From assembly GCA_030063045.1 (NCBI GenBank), contig JAQSEB010000057.1, positions 310,001-374,000 on the forward strand: a stretch of 64,000 nucleotides of DNA, written 5' to 3'. Under the pieces are notes generated by a model that made no database searches, was not told where the DNA came from, and saw only the letters and a list, made by a program, of their open reading frames with translations. This DNA comes from Pratylenchus scribneri. Lineage: Eukaryota > Nematoda > Chromadorea > Rhabditida > Pratylenchidae. This document shows, piece by piece, positions 47,671 through 60,632 of the stretch (position 1 is the stretch's first letter; every line of letters begins with the position of its first letter). The position numbers and the translations under genes are program-made.

Positions 47671-50600
47671 TGTTCATTCCACATGTCTTTGTTTTGTTTG
47701 CTTCCAACAAAATTATTTTGGGAAACACATTGACGACGGTCAATTTTTTCATTCCTTTTTCCTCCTTCCGGGCAACCAATTTCCGGTATTTTTTGAATAT
47801 TGAAGGAAGATTAGAAGGGCGAGAAAAAGATTTTTCTGAACAAAATGGATGGGGTGGGGGAGTGAATCTTCTTTAAAATAAAGCCAACAAACTGGTCAGC
47901 GAAGTTGAAGCAAATTTGAGGGAGCGAAAATGAGAAATTAATGAAAAGGGTCGAAACAATGGAAGGATGAAATAATGCGAAAGAAGGTGTAGATTTCGAG
48001 TGGTTGGTCATCGCCAATCTTGTGCTAGTGAAGAGAGCAGGCTTTGGAAAAAATTAAAATTTACTATTGAAAATGTGAAATTTAGACTTTTCGAATGCCA
48101 TATAGCCTTTTGTCCAAAAGATAAATCCGTCTTTTTTGCTTCAAACTAATTCCGTCAAACTAATTCCGTCTTTTGTGTTTTCGCTTAGAATAATTCCGCC
48201 TGTTTGTGTTTTCGCTTAGAATAATTCCGCCTGTTTTGTGTTTTTTAAACTAATTCCGCCTGTTTGTGTTTTCGCTTAGAATAATTCCGCCTGGTTTGTG
48301 TTTTCGCTTAGAATAATTCCGCCTGTTTTGTATTTCACCTAATTAATTCTCCCCACCCCATTTTAATTTATTAGATTTAATCTTTTCCCCTCACTCATCT
48401 CATCAACTTTTTCAACATCAGTAACAAAAAAGCGGATGAGTGAAATCTGAAATCCATAACCACCAATTTGCCATCATCATCCAATTCAATTAGTTTGTCC
48501 TCGACACTACTAATATTCCCTTCGGGTCATCAATTTCTCATCCATTTTCTTATGCAATGTTTTTCCATTTGCCCCCAAATTTTCAATTCACTGTTTTTCT
48601 TCAAATTATGCAACAATTTGGATGAGGCCAGGAATATTCGCCTAAACAATTTTCTTGGCATTTGGCTGGGCCAATCCACAAATATTCCATAGCCAAAATC
48701 CAGAAGACCGGATATGTTTCGCAACAATCCAACATTTCCTCTTGGCCATATTCTCTCTCCTCACCCTTCCATCCAAACTTGTTTTTCCCTTAATCCTCCT
48801 CCCCCAAAATTAGGCCATCTTTCTGTATATTTGCTTTTGCCCAAATCCAGGCAAATTCTTTCCATCACCAGAAATGTTAGAATTGACCCCAAATCCATTT
48901 TCCCAATCCACTCTTCCAATTTTCTTCCACTCAAAAAAGTGACTTGTTGTTTTTTCCAACAGAAAAGTGTGAAAAATGCCGCCTGCCCATTCAATCCCAA
49001 CTCCACTTTTTCTATTTGCTTTTCCCCTTCACCCCCTCCAGCGTTGGTCCTTCATCACCTTTTCTCCTTTCCTTTTTTTGCGCGGCTTCATCCTCTCCCT
49101 CAAAAGGCACCGTTTTTCAGTTCTGGCCATCACCTTTGAAGCTGCCCTTTTAAAGAAGGAAAAAGGGTTCTTGACGATGGCCTGAGGATTTTCTTCCCTC
49201 GGAGGGAGAAAAGGTTGAAATGAAGGGGAAAGGTGAATTGAAGTGTAGTTGTGCAATATGAGGGATCATGCCGAGAGGTGGGACGGCGACGCATGGACAA
49301 GTGGTCGCCGACAAAGAGCGATGGATGGATTATTGGGGGCCGATTTGCCAATGGCAATTCCCCTTCCCCCTTTCCTTCATCATCATTCCGCCAATCAACA
49401 TTCGTCAGTTCGCACCTGGCCACCACCAGTCCACCCCCACCCAATTTGTCAACCATCAAAAGAAGATATTCATCTCTGCCAATTCATCCATCCCCTTTTT
49501 AATGCCTGTCCATCCATCATCACCAAAAAATTGTTCATCCGGCATGGCCAGCATTATTTTGATGAGGAAAGGCGAGATAATCCGCCCAACTACCCATTCC
49601 CCTCCCCTTCGCAAAATTTGTCCGAATCCATGAAAGAAGACCGAAAAAAAAACACCATTTTGCATTGTTTTCCATGGATTTAAAAATTGAGAATGTTCAT
49701 TTTTCATAAAATTCATTGATGAATTAATTTCTTCGAAAATGCCATTGAATTTGAATTGAAGAAAAAAATGTTAAATTGAATGGCCAAAATAGTTGAATGG
49801 CATGGAGGTGGGATGGTTGTTTTGGGCATGGCCATTCCCCAGGGAAAGGACGAATTAAAGGATTTGCTGATCCATGTGATGGGGGGCACATCATCATGGA
49901 CTACCATAACCGAAGCCCATCTGCCCACAATTAGTTATGGAAAAAATGAATAGAAATTTGAGCCAAAAATGAATGGTGGATTTGCATGGATTTTAGGATG
50001 ACCAATAAATGAATGAATTTATTTTTTTTGCCTCTGGCCATTTCAAAAAATACCCCCCAAGGCGGGAAGGATCATTTCCCAATGAATGTATGCCCCCGCC
50101 TCCGGAGACAATTTTGGTTAATCTCTGCGCCTCCTTTGACGACCCTGGGAAATTGCCTGAAGGAAAATTGAAAGAAAAATATGAAGGTGAAAAGAAAATG
50201 AGTGGATTGAATGAAAAAGAAGGTGTTGGACGGAAATGGTTGGATTTGAATGAATTTGGAGTTGAATTGAAATAAATTAATTTGATGATCTCCAAACATT
50301 GAAACTGGCAATCGGCATTTATGCCAAAAAGGCCTTCGACATTTGACCAATCCCCAATAAAGCAAATGGAGAAGAAAAGAAGACTGTAAAGGAAATACTC
50401 AACCGGGGGGAAAGGGAGAAAAGGAAACGGTCATTTTTGGACCGCCCCTTTCTATTCCCCTCCCCTTTGCCTCCTCCAATCAAATGTGCCAATGCCAATT
50501 CGGCCACTAAACGCCTCTCGTTCAATTTTCCCACTGATTTTTCTCCTTTTGCCTTTCAAATTACCATTTTCCACCTGAATTCCCCTCATTCCCTCAATTC

Positions 50601-50869
50601 CAACCCCCAATATCATTTTCATCCATTCCCAATTTATTCTCCAATGGTTTTATGTGTGTTTTGTGTGCTTCGCGCCAATCCGCTTAAATATTTGGACGGT
50701 CGATGTTGGATTAATCCTCTGCCGATGCGCGAGTTCGACCGGCGGGACAGATCACTTTAAATGTGGTTGGCCCGGTAAAACTCGACTGCCCCCTTCCAAT
50801 TTCATTCCTTTCTCATTATTAAACATTTCATTCATTCATTCATTCTCGCATCATCAATTTTTCAGCAAA
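47671..50869. other. 3.2-kb stretch with no convincing gene
   Basis: Overlapping open frames on both strands (48714-49139, 49249-49683, 50009-50275) are Pro/Ser/His- or Lys-rich and show no domain. It includes a copy of the minisatellite (48.1 kb) and the 5' flank and probable untranslated leader of the Otx-type gene. It may hold upstream exons or regulatory DNA of that developmental gene. Confidence 0.45.
48130..48335 (-). repeat. Minisatellite, 30-bp unit (array 2, reversed)
   Basis: Six imperfect copies of GTGTTTTCGCTTAGAATAAT plus TCCGCCTGTTT, the reverse complement of the array at 29.1 kb, with degenerate AACTAATTCCGTC units at the edge. Confidence 0.9.
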
Positions 50870-52416
50870 ATGGTCAATGGCATTGCCGATGCATCACATG
50901 TCCACCCTTTCTTGGCCCCGGCTTCATCCTCTTCATCAAATTCAGCCTCTATTTCCCATTCCTCCTCCTCCTCTTCCGCCTATCTTCAATCGGCCTCCTC
51001 TTCCTCATTCAACTATTTCCCCTCCCCGTATTCCATCAATGGCCATCATCCACAAAATCCTTCCTCTTTTTCATCCGCCTCAACCCAATTTGGCCAATCC
51101 CTTCCCCAAACTTCCAATTCCACTTTTAATTTTGCTGCCGCTTTGGCCGCGGCGGCTGTCAATTCCGTGAATGTAGGAAGCGGTCCAGGCGGAATGGCAA
51201 CGAGGATTTCACCGTGGGTTTATCGAATAAAATTATCGGGAATTAAATTATTAAAAAATAGGAATGGAAGTGGCCGAAATGCTTGCCAAAATGATATTTC
51301 ATCCGCCTCATTTGAGTACAATCGAAAAGGCCGCCGTGAGCGAACATCCTACAATAAGCAACAATTGGAAGTGCTGGAAGCATTTTTCGTTACGAAGGTA
51401 AATTGAAAGGATTGAGGGAATTTAAGCAATCAAATCATCTTTTACCATAAGCAATATCCGGACGTGACTGAACGCGAAAAATTGGCCACAAAAATTCAAT
51501 TGGCTGAAAGTCGAATTCAGGTGAATTAAGCCAAATAATTTGCATAAATAATCCAAATCATTTCCCAATTTTTGAAGGTCTGGTTCAAAAATCGAAGGTA
51601 AGATAAGAAGGTTTTAAAGAAATTTTCGAAATAATTTGAAGAGCAAAATATCGTCAAAATAAAAGAAATGAGGAATTGGCCAGAAAAATTGCCCAAGACC
51701 ATTTGGCAGATCAAAATATTTCTGGAAATGGAACAATTCAGCAGCAAACTTGCCAAATTAAAAGGGAAGGAAGAACGGTGGAATCACCGCCTCCGGCGGA
51801 GCCAACAACGACAAATAAAATTACAGAAAAAGTCAACAAGGCTGAAAATGGACAAAATTCTGAAATAGAAGAAGCCAAAAATGGATTGACAATGGGTGAA
51901 TAAATAAATAAATACTAATTTGAATGGAATATTTGACTTCAGAATCCTTGTCAAAATTTGATCCTTCTGTGGAGGGCACCGTCGTTGCCAATTTCCCCCA
52001 ATCCATTTATTCATCTGGTACAATGGCCGGAATGAGTGGAATATCTTTTGGAGGAATGATGGGAGGAGGAAATGGTTGCACAAATTTGGACAATGCCAAC
52101 TTTGGTACCGTAAATTCCTTCAATTATGGTCAAAATAATGGAATGGGCAATATTAATGGAGGATTTGATTGGTTTGCCGCTACTCAATGGCCGAATTCAT
52201 ATTATCCGGTCAATCCCCCAATCGTTTTGAATCAATTCAATTTGGTCGATTTAGTACACCGCAAGTGCCGCCTTTTATGGCTATAATTCGGCTTATTATC
52301 ATCAACAACAACAAAATGCGGCTGCCGCAATGATCGACTCAATTGCCACTGGCGGCGGTTTAAATAGGGAACAAAAAGAAGGCACTGATGGACAAGACAT
52401 TCCCCAATATAATTGA
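50870..52416 (+). CDS. Otx-class (K50) homeobox transcription factor
   Basis: Start at 50870 just after an acceptor (TTTTTCAG). The N-terminal part is Ser/Pro-rich with an Ala run (FNFAAALAAAAVNSV). The homeodomain is spread over four exons (about 51326-51660): GRRERTSYNKQQLEVLEAFF, QYPDVTEREKLATKIQLAES, RIQVWFKNRRAKYRQNKR. Lys at position 50 (VWFKN) marks the Otx/Pitx/Gsc group, and RRERTxY with QYPD fits Otx (C. elegans ttx-1, ceh-36, ceh-37), which specify sensory neurons. Downstream: a Lys/Glu linker, a Gly/Met/Asn-rich region, and a last exon starting YTASAAFYGYNSAYYHQQQQ, ending DIPQYN at 52416. The paralogue is not decided. Confidence 0.9.
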
Positions 52417-52589
52417 ATAATAGGCTCCAGCACAAAATCATGGAAATATATAATATGTCGAAAAAATACTGTAATGGCGAAAAATTTTCGCATCGAAAAA
52501 TATTCTACAACTTGGCCATAACTATGCTAGAGCTTACTCTTAGGTTTAGGGCCGAGCATGGGTTAGTTTATGGCCAGTTTCTGTGTTTC

Positions 52590-53450
52590 ATCTAAGTAAA
52601 TTCCGCCTGTTTGTGTTTCATCTAAATAATTCCGCCTGTTTGTGTTATTGCTTAGAATAATTCCGCCTGTTTGATTTTCGCTTAGGGAATAATTCCACCT
52701 GTTTGATTTTCGCTTAGGGAATAATTCCGCCTGTTTGTGTTTTGGCTTAGAATAATTCCGCCTATTTGCTTAGAATAATTCCGCCTGTTTGTGTTTTCGC
52801 TTAGAATAATTCCGCCTGTTTGTGTTTTCGCTTAGAATAATTCCGCCTGTTTTGTGTTTTCGCTTAGAATAATTCCGCCTGGTTTGTGTTTTCGCTTAGA
52901 CTAATTCCGCCTGTTTTGTGTTTTCGCTTAGAATAATTCCGCCTGTTTGTGTTATTGCTTAGAATAATTCCGCCTGTTTGATTTTCGCTTAGGGAATAAT
53001 TCCGCCTGTTTGTGTTTTGGCTTAGAATAATTCCGCCTGTTTGTGTTATTGCTTAGAATAATTCCGCCTGTTTGATTTTCGCTTAGGGAATAATTCCGCC
53101 TGTTTGTGTTTTGGCTTAGAATAATTCCGCCTGTTTGTGTTATTGCTTAGAATAATTCCGCCTGTTTGATTTTCGCTTAGAGAATAATTCCGCCTGTTTG
53201 TGTTTTCGCTTAGAATAATTCCGCCAATTCCGCCTGGTTTGTGTTTTCGCTTAGAATAATTCCGCCTGGTTTGTGTTTTCGCTTAGAATATCCGCCTGTT
53301 TTGTGTTTTCGCTTAGAATAATTCTGTCTGTTTGTGTTTTCGCTTAGAATAATTCCGCCTGTTTTTGTGTTTTCGCTTAGAATAATTCCGCCTGGTTTGT
53401 GTTTTCGCTTAGAATAATTCCGTCTGTTTGTGTTTCATCTAATTTTATTC
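52590..53450 (-). repeat. Minisatellite, 30-bp unit (array 3, reversed)
   Basis: About 27 copies of AATAATTCCGCCTGTTTG plus TGTTTTCGCTTAG. A higher-order pattern is visible: units with GTTATTGCTTAG, ATTTTCGCTTAGGG and TGTTTTGGCTTAG alternate in a block of about 90 bp repeated several times (52920-53170). Confidence 0.95.
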
Positions 53451-53877
53451 TGTCTTAGAATAGGTAACTTAAAAAAACCTGATTTGGCCAATTTTATGGT
53501 CAAAAAGAAATGATTATTTTTCGACTTTTCAGCATTTTTTCCGACAAAATAAAAAGTACCCCAAAAAAATTCATTCATTCATCACCAAACAATTTTATTT
53601 AGTCATTTTTTAAGACTGAAATACGAATAATAATTAATAAAAATAAATTTAAGTTTTTATCCAATTAAATGATGTAAAACAATAGAGAGGAATTACACAT
53701 GAGACATGACCTTTATAAGAAATTATTTTGAATCGTTAGAAAGAACAGAGGATCATTTGTGGTATCAAATATATTTAGAAGGGGGAAGAGGAATGAAGGA
53801 TTTATTGCATTTCTGCATCATAGAATATATTTAAATGATTTAATTGGATGGTATTCTTCTGTTGTTGATGTGTGTAT

Positions 53878-54717
53878 TCAATGGCGAATAGGACGGAACA
53901 GGGCGATTACAGCCTGAAAATTAACAATTGCTTGGGGGCTTTTTGTGTGAAAAACCGACCATGAAGAATGAAATGCCGCAGGCCATAATCAAATATTGAC
54001 GTTCATCTTGATAGCATTTCTTGTCCAATTCCAATTCATTGACTCTTTTCGCAAGGCACCGGACATTTCGACGCACACATTTCAATTCATTCAGCGGATT
54101 TGCCTCAACTGAGATCGAAGAAGTTTGATTGAAATAATTCTGAAAAGAGAAAATTAAATTAAAAAAAATAAATAAATTTAATACGTGATTCTTAGGAGTC
54201 TGATTTTGAGCATCATTTTGGCGATGATTGAAATCATTATGCGGCAATTCATTGGCTGTGAGCAAATCCGGGATGCCGTTGATGTTTATTCCTTCCTAAA
54301 TTTAAATAAAATTATTTTAAATTATTCAAAAAAAAACATTTTCCGATGATGGCAACAAATTTTCCCGGTCTCGAATCACTTCAGTCGGCTGAGCTTTGCT
54401 AGCAATCATTGTTTCTCCTTCTGCCAAGGTAATTCTTTCCGGCACAATCATTGTGGGACGAGTTTCGTTATTGGCTGGCTAAATTTAATAATTAAAATTT
54501 ATAGAAATTCAAAAGCTAAAATTTCAAATTTTGTTGGCTCACCTTCCTGGGCATTCCATTCACATAAATATGCTCCGGCATTTCCATTGGCTCATACATG
54601 TCCGTCGGCACCACCGGTGACGATCCTTGCCCAAATAATGCTTGTTCGCTTAAAAATAAAATTTAACAAAAAAAAAAAAATAAAAAAAAATGTCAAACTT
54701 TGTTCCATTAACGCTGC
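53878..54717 (-). CDS. Mitochondrial fission factor (MFF/Tango11) homologue, 5' end unresolved
   Basis: Tail-anchored receptor that recruits dynamin DRP-1 to mitochondria and peroxisomes. Two short motifs near the N-terminus match the MFF repeats: MYEPMEMPEHIYVNGMPRK and TRPTMIVPERITLAEGE. A Pro-poor linker (GININGIPDLLTANELPHND) leads to a coiled coil (LNELKCVRRNVRCLAKRVNE, LELDKKCYQDER) and a C-terminal membrane anchor YLIMACGISFFMAVIALF with a short basic end RPIRH at 53878. The last exon joins after FFM; without that splice the frame reads on to a different tail. The first coding exon is not certain: the best frame has a GTGAGA donor near 54748 but no ATG nearby. Confidence 0.75.
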
Positions 54718-54927
54718 ACATTCTCACCAATATTCCAATGATATACTCGATTTTATTTGAATAACTAAATTCAATTAATTATTAATATGAATAAAATAAT
54801 GTAAAATAAAAATTGTATAAAATACAATATAAATATCCAAATAATTAAACATTCAAATTTCCAAAATTTTTATCATTTTTTATAATACAAAATTAATAAA
54901 AAAAATCCTAATTTTATCCAATAATTT

Positions 54928-57793
54928 TTATGCATGTGGATTTGCCAATTGAAGAGGGTCTTTGTGCGGTTGAACTGCGTAATCCCTGGCAGCCTTCACA
55001 CATTGAACCATTGTGGGCGATGCTCTCGCAATTGAATTGGTCAGCCAATAATCGGGCAAAAATTTTTGCCTTGGTTCAAGATTTTTGTTTGATTTGCTTG
55101 AAGAAATTGAACTATTTTGCGCCTAAATAATTTTTAAATTAATGAATTTGTATTGAATTAACCATTGCTAGAGAAAATGCCTCCTTCAAGTAATTTGCAC
55201 CCTCCACTTCTCCATATCGAGTCAAATGAGGGGCAACCTGCGACAAATTCAATCAATAATTCTCAGGAATTAATGGCTAACCTCAAATAGTCGATTTCGA
55301 ATATCCAAAATTGTATCGTATGGCAATTTTCGACCGGTCACCTCACTCAATGCCCTCAATATTTTCCAATCTTCTCGAGCATCCCCAGGCGGTAATACGG
55401 CTGGATACCTATGAATATTTTATAAAAATTAAATAAAATTATTTAAATATTAAAACCCTCTTTGCGCTCTTCCTTCCGTATTCACCCAAATTGCTTCCTT
55501 CTCTGTATAGGTTGCACCGGGTAAAATCAAATCAGCTATTTCTGCACCAGCATCGCCATGATGACCTAAAAAATATTATTTTATAAATATTTGCATTAAT
55601 AAAAAACCTTGATAAATAATGAAAACATTTTCATGAAAATCATTCCTCGAAATTGGTCGATCATCCGCTCCCAGCAAATAAAGCAATTTTGTTGATTTTT
55701 TAATAGCCGATTTGAATTGATTGAATGGACGAAAGCCAATATCGAAGGCGGCAACTTGACTAGCATTTTGATGTAAAATATTCAACACTTTTGGTGGTTC
55801 ACCATCTTTCCGAAAAATTAATTTATATTTTTTTAATAATTCTGTGAAATTTACCAAAATTTGTTCCATTTGATCTAATTTTATCAGCCAATTGTTGTAA
55901 TTTAAATTGCACAAATTCTGAGCCTTCTCCTTGAAATGCTTGAATTCCAACAATAATCAATGGACATTTTGCGGATAATAATTTCTTTTTTTTGAATAAT
56001 AAATTAGCAATAAAAATATTTAAAAATACCTTTGAAAATGCAGATTCACCCTTTAATAATGCATCCAATGCCGAAGAATCAGCACCCAAATATTCATAAT
56101 CATATGTTAAATCCACTTTACTGCCAATAACGCCAATTTCAATGTCGGAATGGAGAAAACTTAAATTATTGTTACTTATTTATGTTAACAAAAAGGGAGA
56201 AAAAACCTTTTACGGATTCGTGCATTAAAAACCGGTGCTTCATATCGCGGATTTGTGCCAACAAGGAGGAGGGCATCACATTGTTCAATTGCAATAATTT
56301 TATCATTGAGCAAATAATTCGAGCGTAAATCAATTCCACCACTTGAAATCGGCAATTCACCTTCGCTGAATACATTTTCACTGTTCGATCGGTTGAGCAG
56401 GTCCTTTAAAGCCAGAAGTGCTTCCGAATCGACCAATGCGCCGGCCAATCCAGAAATTGCATTTGCTGAGGTTTGCCGAAATTTGGTGGCTGCCACAAAA
56501 AGTGCTTCTTCCCAATTGCAAGGCCTTTTGAGGGAATTTAATGTTTTAAAAAGACAAAATAATTATAAACCTCAATATTCCTCCACTTTCGTCCCTCAAC
56601 ATTGGCTGAAGCAATCTTTGCCGTTTCAGTCCATCACAAATGAATCGTCCTTTGTCCGCCAACCATTCCTCATTTATGTCATCGTTCATTCGGGGAATAA
56701 TCCTCAAAATTTCACCGGTACGATGCGAAAGAACAACATTTGAGCCAATTGCGTCCATAATGTCAATATTTTCTGTCTTCCTAGTTTCCCATGGTCGGGC
56801 GATAAAACTAAATTTAAAAAAAAATATAATCAAAATTATTCATTTTCCACCTGTATTGTTTGCTAGTCAATGCTCCAACCGGACATAAATCAATGACATT
56901 CCCTGACAATTCGGAAGCGAATAATTTCTCAACATAAGTGCCAATTTGCATATCCGATCCACGACCAGTTGAGCCAAGATCAGGGACACCAGCAACTTCA
57001 TTGGCAAATCGGATACACCGAGTACAGTGAATGCACCGGGTCATTATTGTTTTGACCAATGGCCCAATGTCCTTGTCTTCCACCGCTCTATAATTTTAAA
57101 TATGTTTTAATTTTTATAAATTTGAAACCTTTTTCCATCGTATTCATTTTGAAGACGGCTTCTATCCGAGCCAAATGCCATTGATTGATCTTGGAGATCA
57201 CATTCTCCTTTAATTTGTTTTTTATTTAATAAAATTATTTAATTTTCAACCTCCTTGATCACAAATCGGACAATCAAGTGGATGATTAACCAATAAGAAT
57301 TCCATAACAGCCTCCCTTGCTTTCTTTGTTATTGGCGAATTAGTTTTTACACGCATTCCATTCATGACCGGCATTGCACACGAAGCAACTGGTTTTATGG
57401 ATTTTTCAACTTCAACGAGACACCTGAATTTGATTTTTATGATTTTTATCCAATAATTTATACATTCTGCAATTTCCAGCGATTGAAAGTCGATCATGAT
57501 AACAAAAACGTGGTATATCGACACCAACTAACGCACAAGCCTAAAACTTTATTTTTTTGTTTTAAATTACAAAAATGAAACCTGTAGGATGGTCATGCCC
57601 GGCGAAACCAACACTTTTTTATCATCAATAAATACTTCCAACTAAAAAGAAGATTTTTATTAATTGAATAATTTTGTAAATAATTTACTTTATTTGGTTT
57701 TGGTGCAGTAGCGGGAACAGATGCTGCATTATTACGAGAAAATATTCTTGTTGGTTTACTATTGCCATTATTTAGAAGTAATTTCTTCAACAT
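54928..57793 (-). CDS. nuo-5: Complex I 75-kDa subunit (NDUFS1)
   Basis: Largest iron-sulphur subunit of mitochondrial NADH:ubiquinone oxidoreductase, carrying electrons from flavin towards ubiquinone. Start at 57793 with a basic presequence ([20 protein letters not shown]). Ferredoxin domain: [20 protein letters not shown]. His/Cys-ligated cluster: [20 protein letters not shown]. Then [20 protein letters not shown] and [17 protein letters not shown]. The C-terminal molybdopterin-like domain has [60 protein letters not shown] and a last exon [20 protein letters not shown] ending NPHA at 54928. About 12 exons, about 720 residues. Secure. Confidence 0.95.
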
Positions 57794-57988
57794 TATTTCT
57801 AGCTTAAAATCTAATAATTAAATTGATTATTTATTAATTCATATTTAATGGGGAATTGGGGGGGGGGGGGGGATTCTAATAGAAATAGAATATCAGCAGT
57901 AAGGATTTGATGGTGATTTAGAATTAAAATACCTTGAGTTTTTAATTTCATTTTTTAAATAAAAAATCTTATTTTTCAGATTTTAAAA

Positions 57989-58674
57989 ATGGTTATGCTA
58001 ACAGTTATTAAAAAATCTCGCCGAAAGGAGCAAGAAATGAGAATTTTAATACTCGGACTCGACAATTCTGGAAAAACAACTTTTCTTAAAAAAATGAATG
58101 GAGAAAATATAAATGAAATTGAGCCAACATTCGGTTAATTCAATTTTTCCATTAATAAATAATAAAATGAAGATTAAGGTTTCAACATAAAAACTTTGGA
58201 ATATAAAAGATGGAAACTGAATTGTTGGGATGTTGGTGGGCAAAAAAGTTTGAGGACATATTGGCGAAATTACTTTGAAAGAACGGATGCGGTTATATGG
58301 GTTGTGGATTCAACAGATGTAACTCGTCTAGACAATGATTGCCGTAAAGAACTTCACTCACTGATCAATGAGGTTGACTCTTTTATTCAATAATTTTATC
58401 CTTTTTTCTAAAGGAATGCATGTATGGCGTTACATTATTGGTTTTAGCCAACAAAAGAGATTTGGATAACTCCTTAAATGCAGAAGAAATACAAAAGGTT
58501 TTTATTTTTTAATAAATGAAAAATATGATTGATTTTAAGGTTTTGAAATTGGATGCTATTAAAAAACATCACTGGAAAATTTTCGAAACCAGTGCTTATA
58601 TGGGAACAAATTTATTGGAAGCTATGGAATGGCTTTGCACCGATGTGTCATCGAGAATATTAGTTCCAGAATGA
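57989..58674 (+). CDS. evl-20: ADP-ribosylation factor-like GTPase 2
   Basis: Small GTPase that works with tubulin cofactor D in microtubule assembly and in release of lipidated cargo. Start at 57989 ([20 protein letters not shown]). P-loop GLDNSGKTT, switch [13 protein letters not shown], switch [22 protein letters not shown], base contacts ANKRDL and TSAY, end SSRILVPE. Five exons, about 184 residues, full length. IRxHHW-like motif [10 protein letters not shown] and the [10 protein letters not shown] stretch fit ARL2 rather than ARL3. Gly2 is replaced by Val, consistent with ARL2 not needing myristoylation. Lies between two minus-strand genes: 5' to 5' with complex I. Confidence 0.93.
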
Positions 58675-58750
58675 TAAGATTTATTCCGTTCGAATTGTAT
58701 TTATTAAAAAATTATATACAAATCAAAAATTATGAATAAAAAATGATCAT

Positions 58751-60365
58751 TCAAATTGTTCTGACTTGGAATTTTCCTGCTTTTGTGATATATTTAACAC
58801 CTTTAAATGGCTTATATGCTTCTCCATGCATATCCAGCCTGTTCACTTTCAATCCGGAGACAGCCAATTGACTTATTTTGAAGTGAGCAATGATTGGTGG
58901 ACATTCCAATTGTTGTTTAAATCCAGGGGTAATGGAGACCTAAATTAACAATTTTTGTCAATTTTGATGTAATTATCCCTTCCTTACTGTTCCTTTCAAT
59001 GTAGGCGGCCTCCCAAGCTCTATTTTTCCTACAACCCATTGAAGCAGTTTTGAAGTCGGATCATAAGAATATTTCCCATAACTGGCTATCAAATTGCAAT
59101 TTTGAACAACTTTTGGCATTTGACATTCAATGACCACTTCTTCCAGCATTTTGCCCATTGACTGCTTGGGACCAACTAAATTTTGTTTTTGAATGAGAAT
59201 AGTCTTATTTTTACCTGTAAGCTCAAAACGGCCAACATTCTTTAGAATTATATTGTGCCTAATATAGAGTGGAATTGCAACGACACTTAAATTCAATAAA
59301 TTTGAAATTGCATTAATGTTTGTATAAAAAAAACCTTTGAGAGCTGATGTGATAGGAAAGCAATCGAAAATTTCCATCGGGAGGAACAAAAGAGAGCACC
59401 CGTTCACTTTCCCAACGTTTAAAACGAACACAGGGATGGAACGAAACATCATCAAGAATTCTTGGGTTTGCCAAAGTCATTGTGAGATCTGGCATCCCAC
59501 TAAGACGGCAACAGCAATTTATCTGATGATAATAATATAATAATTTTGATTCCATCTTTCATCATTTACTTACATGTCCATGAATTTCTGCCGAAACAGT
59601 TGCTCCTTGTTTGTCAATTATTGCATCAATTTCCTCAATAACATCGAAATAGGCTTCATTATTGGAATATTTAACATCAGCTCTACGCCATGGAACATTC
59701 TAAATTTTGCATGAATTAAGTATTTACTATTAAAATTTTACTGATAATTGTCCTGTTGGAAGCACTTCTGAAATATTTGTTTTTCCAGTTACTTGATTCT
59801 TAAGCGACCGCAAGAAATTTGGTGGTTTAATGAGATCTTGTAGAACATTCATTTCCGTACATAACGGATAACCATTGTCGAGTATTTCATCGAGCAACTT
59901 CATAAAAAAATTTCGATTTATAAATCAAATAAATATAAAATTACCTCAAAAACGATAACAATGTTTTCTTTAATAGTTGAATCGGAACATTCATCAAAAT
60001 ATTCAACAAAAATTGCAATTATTCTATGCAATATTTCGATCATCATCAAAGGAGGCGCTAATAATTGTGTTAATTATTTAATTTAACAAAATTGCTTACT
60101 TTCTGTTGTACTAACAGCTATGAAATAAAGATTGTTGTGGTAGACAATGTGCAAATAATGGTGCGGGGTAGCAATGACCGGTGGAATATCTTCCTTGTTT
60201 GAAGCATGTTTTTGGGCATCAAAAAAATAATCACAGATCGAACGATGGATCACTGATTTGTAATGTTTCTCCAGAACGACATCACTGAATAAATTTGATG
60301 AGAAACAAAAACATGTCCATGATAACTTACTGGGCCGTATTGACGATAAAAATGCTATTGATCAT
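58751..60365 (-). CDS. apm-3: AP-3 adaptor complex mu subunit
   Basis: Medium chain of AP-3, which sorts cargo with tyrosine signals to lysosome-related organelles. Start at 60365 (MINSIFIVNT). N-terminal longin part: PPVIATPHHYLHIVYHNNLY, VFELLDEMLDNGYPLCTEMN, LIKPPNFLRSL, LPTGQLSNVPWRRADVKYSN. Mu homology domain: EAYFDVIEEIDAIIDKQGAT, CRLSGMPDLTMTLANPRILD, VSFHPCVRFKRWESERVLSF, VPPDGNFRLLSYHISSQ, QSMGKMLEEVVIECQMPKVV, ending GVKYITKAGKFQVRTI at 58751. About nine exons, about 410 residues. Tail to tail with ARL2, 76 bp between stops. Confidence 0.95.
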
Positions 60366-60532
60366 CCTCTATAATTGTAAAACATAAAATCGAAGTCAAC
60401 ACATAAAAATAAAAAGCGACAAAACGCTATAATAAAAGTACAAGTCTTTATTTATAAAAAATTTATTTGATAAATGATAATACAAAAAAAAATGAATATG
60501 AAGTGGGTGGGATAAACAACAATATTTTTGGG

Positions 60533-60632
60533 GACAATATTCATCGATTGGATTCACTTCTTGCTTCTTTCAATTTTTGGGGACAATATTCATCGATTGG
60601 ATTCACTTCTTGCTTCTTTCAATATTTGGTGC
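60533..60632. repeat. 48-bp tandem duplication at a gene's 3' end
   Basis: GGGGACAATATTCATCGATT plus GGATTCACTTCTTGCTTCTT appears twice in direct order. The proximal copy holds the last codons (ARSESNR) and stop of the minus-strand gene; the distal copy lies in its 3' flank. Confidence 0.9.

Noticed and set aside
48714..49139. 141-codon frame (Pro/Phe/Ser-rich)
   Set aside because: Composition matches AT/C-rich non-coding DNA; several frames open at once.
49249..49683. 144-codon frame with His/Pro-rich sequence
   Set aside because: Two other plus frames are open over the same stretch and no domain is seen.
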